Positions 37,189-44,473 of a DNA stretch of 64,000 nucleotides are shown here, one piece after another. The DNA is from Helicobacter pylori (GTDB taxonomy: Bacteria; Campylobacterota; Campylobacteria; Campylobacterales; Helicobacteraceae), in NCBI RefSeq assembly GCF_016755635.1, contig NZ_CP051500.1, positions 1,566,536 through 1,630,535 of the forward strand, written 5' to 3'. Positions within the stretch are counted from its first letter, which is position 1; each line of letters starts with the position of its first letter. The position numbers were made by a program, and so were the translations under genes. The notes beneath the pieces were generated by a model. That model made no database searches. It was not told the origin of the DNA and saw only the letters and a program-made list of their open reading frames with translations.

Positions 37189-37518
37189 CTAGATCTGCGT
37201 TCTTAAAAGCTCTTTATAAGCACTAATCGCTTTGTTGCGCACTTCAAGCATGAGTTTCATGCTCGTTTCAGCCTTCCCTATGGCGATAGCCGCTTGGTGC
37301 AAGTCTTTGATTTGCCCTGTCGCCATGTCCGCTAAGGCTTTATCAGATTGCTCTTGAGTGTTGTTAAGCTCATTGATAGATTGTTTTAAGAGTTTAGAAA
37401 ACTCCCCACCTTTTTGTTCTTTAAAGGCGTTACCCGATTCTTCTCTTTTAGTCCTGTTGTCCGTGTTAAGCTCAGAGAAAGGACTCAATAAGCTTTTATC
37501 ATTGTGTATGGCTTGCAT
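37189..37518 (-). CDS. fliE: Flagellar hook-basal body protein FliE
   Basis: 109 residues. FliE joins the MS ring to the rod in the flagellar basal body. The C-terminal half (QAAIAIGKAETSMKLMLEVRNKAISAYKELLRTQ) is the diagnostic FliE block. It is the third gene of flgB-flgC-fliE on the minus strand, 127 bases after flgC, with GGAGG before its ATG. The N-terminus is Asn/Glu-rich and variable. Confidence 0.95.
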   Translation of the reverse strand: MQAIHNDKSLLSPFSELNTDNRTKREESGNAFKEQKGGEFSKLLKQSINELNNTQEQSDKALADMATGQIKDLHQAAIAIGKAETSMKLMLEVRNKAISAYKELLRTQI

Positions 37519-37632
37519 AGAACCTCCTTAAGCTCTTTTTTAAAAATTTAACTCCATTAAATATTTTATTCATTTCTGTATTCTACTGATCTTTGGCTAA
37601 TACTACCTAAATTTCCTTATACTACCATAAAT

Positions 37633-37659
37633 TGTTACAAATCATTCATGTTTGTAACA
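37633..37659 (-). other. Inverted repeat spanning the flgC stop
   Basis: TGTTACAAA and TTTGTAACA (9-base arms, 9-base loop) include the flgC stop codon. Without a clear U-run it is a weak terminator; it might instead set the mRNA 3' end and lower fliE expression relative to flgBC. Confidence 0.4.
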
Positions 37660-38131
37660 TGCCAATCGCGTTTTGTGCCATGTTTTTAGCGCTTTGAAAG
37701 GCTGCAACATTGGCCTGATAGGCTCTAGTCGCTTCCACTAAATCCGCCATTTCAACCACCGCATTCACATTGGGGTAAGCCACATAGCCTTGAGCGTTAG
37801 CGTCAGGGTGGCTGGGATCGTATTTCATTAACGGCTCGCTATCATCGCGCACAATCTTATCCACCACCACGCTTGTAATGGGGATTAAGGGGTTGTTATC
37901 GCCTTCATCTAAAGGGTCTTCATAGGGGGTAATTTGATTGTTTTGGGCGATTTTTTGGTTTAAAATCTCATTGAAATCAAAAGCCCTAAACACCGCTTCT
38001 TGCCTCCTATAAGGGCCTCCTTCACTCGTGCGCGTGGTGTTAGCGTTAGCGATATTAGAAGAAATCAAATTAGCCCTTAAGCGTTGGGCGGACAAGCCAT
38101 AACCGCTAATATCAAAAGAAGATAAAAACAT
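37646..38131 (-). CDS. flgC: Flagellar proximal rod protein FlgC
   Basis: 161 residues. The N-terminal rod signature FDISGYGLSAQRLRANLISSNIANANTTRT and the C-terminal VEATRAYQANVAAFQSAKNM are the paired helices of the FlgBCFG rod family. FlgC forms the proximal rod with FlgB and FlgF. Start ATG at 38131 is 14 bases after flgB. A perfect 9-base inverted repeat (37633-37659) spans its stop codon and may slow or end transcripts before fliE. Confidence 0.96.
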   Translation of the reverse strand: MFLSSFDISGYGLSAQRLRANLISSNIANANTTRTSEGGPYRRQEAVFRAFDFNEILNQKIAQNNQITPYEDPLDEGDNNPLIPITSVVVDKIVRDDSEPLMKYDPSHPDANAQGYVAYPNVNAVVEMADLVEATRAYQANVAAFQSAKNMAQNAIGMLQT

Positions 38132-38144
38132 GCTTTTCTCCTAA

Positions 38145-38567
38145 TTATAAATTCTTACTAGAGTCAATGGCGTAATTGATCACGCCTCGATACTTTTTTA
38201 AGGCTGAACTCAAGGCTAAATACATGGTAGAGTTCTTGCCCATTTCGCTCGTTTCAATGTCTAAATCCACGCTGTTGCCATCATTTTTAGCCAAATGCCC
38301 GTCTCTAAAAAAAAGACTCGCCCCCTCTTTAGCGCTATTTTCAAAGTCTAAATGCCTAGGGTTAGTGTGGGCTAAAGGCAAAACTTTACTGGATTGGTTT
38401 TCAAAAATCTCTGCTTTTTTCTCCGCTAAAACGCTTTCAAAATCCAAATCCTTTGGCCTGTAAAAGGGGGTATCCACGTTAGCGATGTTAGAAGCGATCA
38501 TATCCTGCCTTAAAGCCCTATAATCTAACGCTTTATAAACCAACCCAAACGCTTTAGAAAAATCCAT
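38145..38567 (-). CDS. flgB: Flagellar proximal rod protein FlgB
   Basis: 140 residues from the ATG at 38567 (the TTG just upstream is not needed). The N-terminal helix LDYRALRQDMIASNIANVDTP is the family signature and the C-terminus has the matching helix. FlgB forms the base of the rod. First gene of flgB-flgC-fliE and lies 25 bases downstream of a predicted sigma-54 transcription start. In H. pylori the RpoN regulon includes rod and hook genes of this class. Confidence 0.95.
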   Translation of the reverse strand: MDFSKAFGLVYKALDYRALRQDMIASNIANVDTPFYRPKDLDFESVLAEKKAEIFENQSSKVLPLAHTNPRHLDFENSAKEGASLFFRDGHLAKNDGNSVDLDIETSEMGKNSTMYLALSSALKKYRGVINYAIDSSKNL

Positions 38568-38603
38568 CAAAACCCCTTTTTAAACCCTTGCAAATTCATA
38601 GCA

Positions 38604-38620
38604 TGCAAAAAGCATTCCAA
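38604..38620 (-). promoter_or_regulatory. Sigma-54 promoter of flgB-flgC-fliE
   Basis: On the minus strand: TTGGAATGCTTTTTGCA. The GG and GC dinucleotides are separated by exactly ten bases, matching the -24/-12 pattern (TGG...TTGC). Transcription would start near 38592, about 25 bases before the flgB ATG. This fits RpoN/FlgR control of class II flagellar genes. Confidence 0.8.
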
Positions 38621-38772
38621 AACTGGCTCGCTTTTTCATTAAAGAATGCGATCAATTTCACAGCATGCTTAAAGTTGGAGCGATAATCCAATTCAGGGCC
38701 ATTATAGTGTAAAATACCCCTAAAATACCTTAAAATAACGCCTATTCAAAAACCAAAGTTAAGGAAATCCTA

Positions 38773-39939
38773 ATGACTACAGACAAAAGCTTGTTTTTTT
38801 GCGCTTCGCTATTGATTTTTTTGGGGGTATTGATGAGCTATTCGCTCTCAACTTACACTACAGTGGTGCTGTATCATTATGGGGAATTCCATTTTTTCAT
38901 ACGCCAACTTGTGAGTGCGATCATAGGGATCGTTATCATGTGGGGGTTGTCTCGGGTTGATCCTAGCAAGTGGTTTAGCCGTTTGGGGTTTTTTCTCCTT
39001 TTTGTCCCACCATTACTCATTATTGGCATGTTTTTTTTGCCAGAAAGCCTTTCTAGCAGTGCAGGGGGGGCGAAGCGATGGATTCGTTTGGGGTTTTTCT
39101 CTCTAGCGCCTTTGGAGTTTTTGAAGGTTGGTTTCACCTTTTTTCTTGCGTGGAGTTTGTCTCGCACCTTTGTGGCAAAAGAAAAGGCTAATGTCAAAGA
39201 AGAACTCATCACTTTTGTGCCTTATTCGGTGGTGTTTGTAGCCTTAGCGATTGGGGTAGGGGTTTTGCAAAACGATTTGGGGCAGATCGTTCTTTTGGGG
39301 GCGGTTTTAGCGGTGTTGTTGGTTTTTTCTGGGGGGAGTGCGCATTTGTTTGGCTTGATTATTTCAGGGGCGTTTGCGATCAGCGTTTTAGCGATTGTTA
39401 CAAGCGAGCATAGGATTTTGCGCCTGAAATTGTGGTGGTCTAATTTGCAAAATTCGCTTTTCACGCTCTTGCCGGATAAATTAGCGAACGCTCTTAGAAT
39501 AAGCGACTTGCCCGAATCCTATCAGGTCTTTCATGCAGGCAATGCCATGCATAATGGGGGGTTGTTAGGGCAAGGGCTTGGGCTAGGGCAAATCAAGCTT
39601 GGGTTTTTGAGCGAAGTGCATACGGACATGGTCTTAGCTGGGATCGCCGAAGAATGGGGTTTTTTGGGGTTATGCGTTTGTTTTATTTTGTTTTCTGTTT
39701 TGATTGTTTTGATTTTTAGGATCGCTAACCGCTTGAAAGAGCCAAAATATTCGCTATTTTGCGTGGGCGTGGTGTTGCTCATCAGTTTTTCTTTGGTGAT
39801 CAACGCCTTTGGGGTGGGCGGAATTCTTCCGGTCAAAGGTCTGGCGGTGCCGTTTTTGAGCTATGGAGGGAGTTCGCTTCTAGCGAATTGTATCGCTATA
39901 GGGCTTGTTTTAAGCCTAGCGCGATACACGAAAGGCTAA
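38773..39939 (+). CDS. ftsW: FtsW/RodA-family SEDS glycosyltransferase
   Basis: 388 residues with about ten membrane helices. SEDS motifs include GAKRWIRLGFFSLAPLEFLK and the C-terminal GIAEEWGFLGL and LPVKGLAVPFLSYGGSS, in which the PFLSYGGSS signature is diagnostic. SEDS proteins polymerise lipid II glycan strands with a class B PBP. FtsW is preferred over RodA by position and from memory (HP1560). The last 38 bases of this gene occur again at about 41125, between the two ceuE genes. Confidence 0.9.
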   Translation: MTTDKSLFFCASLLIFLGVLMSYSLSTYTTVVLYHYGEFHFFIRQLVSAIIGIVIMWGLSRVDPSKWFSRLGFFLLFVPPLLIIGMFFLPESLSSSAGGAKRWIRLGFFSLAPLEFLKVGFTFFLAWSLSRTFVAKEKANVKEELITFVPYSVVFVALAIGVGVLQNDLGQIVLLGAVLAVLLVFSGGSAHLFGLIISGAFAISVLAIVTSEHRILRLKLWWSNLQNSLFTLLPDKLANALRISDLPESYQVFHAGNAMHNGGLLGQGLGLGQIKLGFLSEVHTDMVLAGIAEEWGFLGLCVCFILFSVLIVLIFRIANRLKEPKYSLFCVGVVLLISFSLVINAFGVGGILPVKGLAVPFLSYGGSSLLANCIAIGLVLSLARYTKG

Positions 39940-39957
39940 AAAATATCAGCCTTTTTT
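39931..39957 (+). terminator. Bidirectional terminator after ftsW
   Basis: AAAGGCT (39931-39937) pairs with AGCCTTT (39948-39954) and is followed by T residues. It overlaps the ftsW stop region and also faces the end of ceuE on the other strand, so it can stop both convergent transcripts. A mutated copy sits after the second ceuE gene (near 41154). Confidence 0.65.
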
Positions 39958-39962
39958 AAAAA

Positions 39963-40970
39963 TCAGTGCCATAAAAAGGGTTCAACTTCTGCATCATTCA
40001 AATCAAAAACCACTTTATAGTAGTCTTTAACCATCGCATTAATATCCACGCCTTTAAAGGCTTCAGGGTGGGCTTTTAAAGCAATATACAAGCTAATGAG
40101 TGGGGCTCTAGGACCGCCAATATCCATCGTGGGGAGTTTATAAACTTGCTTGTTTTTGATGGCTTTGATAGTGGAAAATTTGGGGTTGTTTAAAATATCT
40201 TCAGGCGTGAGTGGGCTTACCCACCAAATGAAAATGATTTCAGGGTTTTCTTTAACGATTTTTTCCACGCTAATGTCAGCGCGCCCAAACTTAATGTATT
40301 TCAAGCCAAAATTGTCTATGCCCCCTTTTTCTAAAATGTCTGAGCTAATGGCCTGATGACCGCTGATTTTATTGGCTTTATGGAAAAGCTCCACCCCTTT
40401 TTTCTTTTTGACATTTTTCAAACGCTCAGCAATGAAATCCAAAGTTTCTTGCATTTTGGCGAATTTTTTAGAAGCGTCAATTTCTAAGACCGTGGCTTGA
40501 GCTTGCATGGCCTGCATGGCCTCTGCAATCGTTGTCTCTTGGAAAGAAAGGAATGATATACCAAATTTTTTCGCATGCTCTACGGCTTTAGGGTTGCCCA
40601 CAAAGGTTACCACAAGATCAGGGCTAAGCTTTTTTAAAAGCTCTACATTCAATGCGGCTGTATGATCAGTACTCATGTGTTTGACTCGTTTAAGATCTTC
40701 GCCTTTGAGAGTGGCTTTAACAATATCGTCTTTAAAAGCGTAATCCGAAACGCCTACAACCCTATTCCAAACATTAAGCATGGCAGGCACTTCTACATAA
40801 CTCCCTATATAGGCTATTTTAGAAACGGGAAGCTTTATGGTTTGCTCCCCAAAATAATCCTTGACTTTGACTTCTTGCACTGAAGCGTTGCACACATTCA
40901 ATAATAATGAAGCGACAAGCACACCTAAAGAATAAGAAATGAAGGCTTTTTTAAAGCGAGTAACTAACAT
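39963..40970 (-). CDS. ceuE: Periplasmic metal-complex binding protein CeuE (copy 1)
   Basis: 335 residues. A signal peptide ends near residue 29 (VCNAS), followed by the class III periplasmic binding fold (KDYFGEQTIKLPVSKIAYIG, then FVGNPKAVEHAKKFG and IIFIWWVSPLTPEDI). In H. pylori CeuE (HP1561) binds Ni-histidine or iron complexes for an ABC importer such as FecDE. About 85-90 percent identical by eye to copy 2. The -10 TATAAT (41001-41006, minus strand) is about 30 bases upstream. Confidence 0.9.
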   Translation of the reverse strand: MLVTRFKKAFISYSLGVLVASLLLNVCNASVQEVKVKDYFGEQTIKLPVSKIAYIGSYVEVPAMLNVWNRVVGVSDYAFKDDIVKATLKGEDLKRVKHMSTDHTAALNVELLKKLSPDLVVTFVGNPKAVEHAKKFGISFLSFQETTIAEAMQAMQAQATVLEIDASKKFAKMQETLDFIAERLKNVKKKKGVELFHKANKISGHQAISSDILEKGGIDNFGLKYIKFGRADISVEKIVKENPEIIFIWWVSPLTPEDILNNPKFSTIKAIKNKQVYKLPTMDIGGPRAPLISLYIALKAHPEAFKGVDINAMVKDYYKVVFDLNDAEVEPFLWH

Positions 40971-41000
40971 AACGATCCTTTTTGTATGATTTATAAAGCG

Positions 41001-41006
41001 ATTATA
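41001..41006 (-). promoter_or_regulatory. -10 box of ceuE copy 1
   Basis: TATAAT read on the minus strand (ATTATA at 41001-41006). The same box and flanking bases occur before copy 2 at 42219-42224, so the duplication carried the promoter. Metal-responsive NikR/Fur control is known for this locus; no clear operator is seen by eye. Confidence 0.55.
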
Positions 41007-41124
41007 ACATTACTAAGAAAATAACAATAGTAAAAATGAAACTTTTTTTCATAAAATCCTAAAATTATTAAATATAAAGATTAAAGATTAAAGATTAAAA
41101 TATGGAAGAGAGTTTTAGCTACAA

Positions 41125-41180
41125 GGCTTGTTTTAAGCCTAGCGCGATACACGAAAGGCTAAAAAATATCGCCCTTTTTT
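41125..41180 (+). repeat. Remnant of the ftsW 3' end and terminator between the ceuE copies
   Basis: Bases 41125-41170 match 39902-39947 (the last codons of ftsW, its TAA and the terminator start). The string includes CGCGATACACGAAAGGCTAA. It has no ftsW body, so it marks the duplication unit: the ftsW 3' end plus ceuE, about 1223 bp. Confidence 0.9.
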
Positions 41181-41186
41181 TAAAAA

Positions 41187-42188
41187 TTAATGCCATAAAA
41201 AGGGTTCAACTTCTGCATCGTTCAAATCAAAAACCACTTTATAGTAGTCTTTCACCATCGCATTAATATCCACGCCCTTAAAGGCTTCAGGGTGGGCTTT
41301 TAAAGCGATAAAAAGACTAATGAGTGGGGCTCTAGGCCCGCCAATATCCATCGTGGGGAGTTTATAAACTTGCTTGTTTTTGATGGCCTTAATAGTAGCA
41401 AATTTAGGGTTGTTTAACACGTCTTCAGGGTTAAGCGGGCTTATCCACCAAATAAAGATAATCTCAGGGTTTTCTTTAACGATTTTTTCCACGCTAATGT
41501 CAGCGCGCCCAAACTTAACGTATTTCAAGCCAAAATTGTCTATACCCCCTTTTTCTAAAATATCTGAATCAAGGGCTTGATGGCCGCTAATCTTATTGGC
41601 CTTATGGAAAAGCTCCACCCCTTTTTTCTTTTTAACGCCTTTCAAACGCTCAGCAATGAAATCCAAAGTTTCTTGCATTTTGGCCAATTTTTTAGAAGCG
41701 TCAACTTCTAAGGCTTTAGCTTGAGCGTCAATATCTTCCATGACTTCTGCAATGGTTTTTTCTTGGAAAGAAAGGAATGATATGCCAAATTTTTTCGCAT
41801 GCTCTACGGCTTTAGGGTTGCCCACAAAGGTTACCACAAGATCAGGGCTAAGTTTTTTTAAAAGCTCCACATTCAACGCCGCCACATGATCGCTGCTCAT
41901 GGATTTAATGCGTTTAGGATCTTTGAGAGTGGCTTTAACAATATCAGATTTAAAAGCGTAATCCGAAATGCCTACGACCCTATCCCAAGTATGGAACATG
42001 GCAGGCACTTCTGCAAAGCTACCCAAGTAGATTATTTTAGAAACAGGAAGCTTTATGGTTTGCTCCCCAAAATAATCCTTGACTTGGATTTCTTGATTAG
42101 AAGCGTTAGCCACGCCTAATAACGATGAAACAATGAGCGCACCTAAAGAACAAGAGATTAAAGCTTTTTTAAGACCAGCGATTAGCAT
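41187..42188 (-). CDS. ceuE: Periplasmic metal-complex binding protein CeuE (copy 2)
   Basis: 333 residues, a paralogue of copy 1 with near-identical C-terminal half (the last 50 residues are the same by eye) and a less similar signal peptide (SSLLGVANAS). Differences cluster in FAEVPAMFHTWDRVVG and EDIDAQAKALEVDAS. From memory this is HP1562. Two adjacent copies could have different metal or siderophore preference or simply raise dosage; the sequence does not decide. The stop faces the ftsW 3' remnant. Confidence 0.9.
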   Translation of the reverse strand: MLIAGLKKALISCSLGALIVSSLLGVANASNQEIQVKDYFGEQTIKLPVSKIIYLGSFAEVPAMFHTWDRVVGISDYAFKSDIVKATLKDPKRIKSMSSDHVAALNVELLKKLSPDLVVTFVGNPKAVEHAKKFGISFLSFQEKTIAEVMEDIDAQAKALEVDASKKLAKMQETLDFIAERLKGVKKKKGVELFHKANKISGHQALDSDILEKGGIDNFGLKYVKFGRADISVEKIVKENPEIIFIWWISPLNPEDVLNNPKFATIKAIKNKQVYKLPTMDIGGPRAPLISLFIALKAHPEAFKGVDINAMVKDYYKVVFDLNDAEVEPFLWH

Positions 42189-42218
42189 AAAAATTCCTTT
42201 CGTATGATTTATGAAGCG

Positions 42219-42224
42219 ATTATA
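42219..42224 (-). promoter_or_regulatory. -10 box of ceuE copy 2
   Basis: TATAAT on the minus strand (ATTATA at 42219-42224), about 30 bases before the ATG at 42188. Flanking sequence is shared with copy 1. Confidence 0.55.
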
Positions 42225-42362
42225 ACACTATTCAAGGAAATACAAGCAGTAAAAATGAAACTTTTTTTCACAAAATCTTAAAATTTAAAAGGAAATATCC
42301 TTTCATTAACTTTTTAAGATTATACTCCACCATGTTTCCGCTGATTGAGTGGAAAGCATAAT

Positions 42363-42390
42363 AAAATTAAATCTGTTCAGATTTAATTTT
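42363..42390. promoter_or_regulatory. 28-base palindrome before ahpC
   Basis: AAAATTAAATCTG (42363-42375) and CAGATTTAATTTT (42378-42390) are perfect inverted arms separated by two bases. It lies 38 bases before the ahpC ATG, after a TATACT at 42321-42326 and next to a possible GCATAAT box (42356-42362). It can be an operator or a 5' mRNA stem. Confidence 0.7.
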
Positions 42391-42427
42391 GATCCAACAA
42401 AATTTTAAAACACTTAAGGAGTTGTAT

Positions 42428-43024
42428 ATGTTAGTTACAAAACTTGCCCCCGATTTTAAAGCGCCTGCCGTTTTAGGAAACAATGAGGTTGATGAGCACT
42501 TTGAGCTTTCTAAAAATTTAGGTAAAAATGGTGTGATCCTTTTCTTTTGGCCAAAAGATTTTACTTTTGTATGCCCTACAGAAATCATTGCGTTTGACAA
42601 AAGAGTGAAAGACTTCCAAGAAAAAGGCTTTAATGTGATTGGCGTGTCTATTGACAGCGAACAAGTGCATTTTGCATGGAAAAACACCCCTGTAGAAAAA
42701 GGCGGTATTGGTCAAGTAACTTTCCCCATGGTGGCTGATATTACTAAGAGCATTTCTAGAGACTATGATGTGCTGTTTGAAGAAGCGATCGCTTTGAGAG
42801 GAGCTTTTTTGATTGACAAAAACATGAAAGTAAGACATGCAGTGATCAATGACTTGCCATTAGGTAGGAATGCAGATGAAATGCTTCGCATGGTAGACGC
42901 TCTCTTACACTTTGAAGAACATGGTGAAGTATGCCCAGCAGGCTGGAGAAAAGGCGATAAAGGGATGAAAGCTACCCATAAAGGCGTTGCAGAATATCTT
43001 AAAGAAAATTCCATTAACCTTTAA
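42428..43024 (+). CDS. ahpC: Alkyl hydroperoxide reductase / 2-Cys peroxiredoxin
   Basis: 198 residues from the ATG at 42428, with AAGGAGTTGT just upstream; an earlier frame extension to 42389 crosses the palindrome and is unlikely. Peroxidatic Cys49 (FTFVCPTE) and resolving Cys169 (GEVCPAGW) show a typical 2-Cys peroxiredoxin (TsaA, HP1563). It reduces peroxides with thioredoxin and is one of the most abundant H. pylori proteins, so a strong promoter and stable leader are expected. Confidence 0.97.
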   Translation: MLVTKLAPDFKAPAVLGNNEVDEHFELSKNLGKNGVILFFWPKDFTFVCPTEIIAFDKRVKDFQEKGFNVIGVSIDSEQVHFAWKNTPVEKGGIGQVTFPMVADITKSISRDYDVLFEEAIALRGAFLIDKNMKVRHAVINDLPLGRNADEMLRMVDALLHFEEHGEVCPAGWRKGDKGMKATHKGVAEYLKENSINL

Positions 43025-43170
43025 TGGTTCAATTCGCTGTTTGATCAAGAGAAACTTTGTTTTTCTTGATTGAATCCTTTTCTTTTTATTCTTTGCCAGT
43101 TTCTAAAATTTTCGTATCGTTTTATCTTTTTATCATTTTTGAATTATTTTTTTTTAATAAAGGGTTTTTT

Positions 43171-43986
43171 ATGAATATATTCAAGCGTATTATTTGCGTA
43201 ACCGCTATTGTTTTAGGTTTTTTTAATCTTTTAGACGCCAAACACCACAAAGAAAAAAAAGAAGACCGCAAAATCACTCGTGAGCTTAAAGTGGGCGCTA
43301 ACCCTGTGCCGCATGCGCAAATCTTGCAATCAGTCGTGGACGATTTGAAGGAGAAAGGGATCAAATTAGTGATCGTGTCTTTTACCGATTATGTGTTGCC
43401 TAATTTAGCGCTCAATGACGGCTCTTTAGACGCGAATTACTTCCAGCACCGCCCTTATTTGGATCGGTTTAATTTGGACAGAAAAATGCACCTTGTTGGT
43501 TTGGCCAATATCCATGTGGAGCCTTTAAGATTTTATTCTCAAAAAATCACAGACATTAAAAACCTTAAAAAAGGCTCAGTGATTGCCGTGCCAAATGATC
43601 CGGCCAATCAAGGCAGGGCGTTGATTTTACTCCATAAACAAGGCCTTATCGCTCTCAAAGACCCAAGCAATCTATACGCTACGGAGTTTGATATTGTCAA
43701 AAATCCTTACAACATCAAAATCAAGCCTTTAGAAGCCGCATTATTGCCTAAAGTTTTAGGGGATGTGGATGGGGCTATTGTAACAGGGAATTATGCCTTG
43801 CAAGCAAAACTCACCGGAGCTTTATTTTCAGAAGACAAGGACTCGCCTTATGCCAATCTAATAGCCGCTCGTGAGGATAACGCGCAAGATGAAGCCATAA
43901 AAGCGCTGATTGAAGCCTTACAAAGTGAAAAGACCAGGAAATTTATTTTGGATACCTATAAAGGGGCGATTATCCCAGCTTTTTGA
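43171..43986 (+). CDS. metQ: MetQ-family methionine-binding protein
   Basis: 271 residues from the ATG at 43171; an upstream open stretch to 43057 is A/T-rich and has no start context. NLPA/MetQ fold: LKVGANPVPHAQILQSVV, VSFTDYVLPNLALNDGSLDANYFQHRPYLD and VPNDPANQGRALILLHKQG. It probably feeds methionine to MetN-MetI, whose genes are 9 kb away. The signal peptide (FFNLLDAKHH) has no Cys at the cleavage site, so unlike most MetQ it appears soluble periplasmic rather than a lipoprotein. From memory HP1564. Confidence 0.85.
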   Translation: MNIFKRIICVTAIVLGFFNLLDAKHHKEKKEDRKITRELKVGANPVPHAQILQSVVDDLKEKGIKLVIVSFTDYVLPNLALNDGSLDANYFQHRPYLDRFNLDRKMHLVGLANIHVEPLRFYSQKITDIKNLKKGSVIAVPNDPANQGRALILLHKQGLIALKDPSNLYATEFDIVKNPYNIKIKPLEAALLPKVLGDVDGAIVTGNYALQAKLTGALFSEDKDSPYANLIAAREDNAQDEAIKALIEALQSEKTRKFILDTYKGAIIPAF

Positions 43987-44473
43987 GCCATTTGGATAAA
44001 ATTCATCTTTAAGATGAATGGGGTGTTTTAGGCACTAATAAAAAACTCTTTTCTCATTGAGCATTAAAAACGCTAAAAGTCTTTTTAAAATAAAACGAAA
44101 AGAGCTTGCGTTAATCAAGCAACAATTTCTTAAAAAAGCGTTATTTCTTAAGGGGGGGGAATAGCGCAAAATAACCCCTTATCCTTTTAAGAAAATCATG
44201 ATAAAATCTAAAACGATGAAGCAAAACAACTAAAACCCTATTTTTAAAAAGATTAAACAAGACTTCAGCTATTAATATGCGATTAGAATAAAGCCAAACA
44301 TACAGCAAGCCTAAATCTCATTGAAGTTACGCTTTTAGAATGTTCTTTAATAAAGACCAGTTTTAAACCACCCGTTAGACTGAGTTATAGAGCGGTGAAA
44401 CAAGTTGGAAACAAGTTGGCTAATGGTCTTTAGCGTTTAAAGGGTTGCGTTTTTGAAAAGGTTTAAAATTTTA
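43987..44473. other. Intergenic stretch of 487 bases between convergent genes
   Basis: No supported coding region. It contains a G8 tract (44152-44159) that can pair with a downstream CCCC, a TAAAAT box near 44192, and a tandem pair of the 11-mer AAACAAGTTGG (44398-44408 and 44409-44419). It could hold a small RNA, but I cannot show one. Confidence 0.45.
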
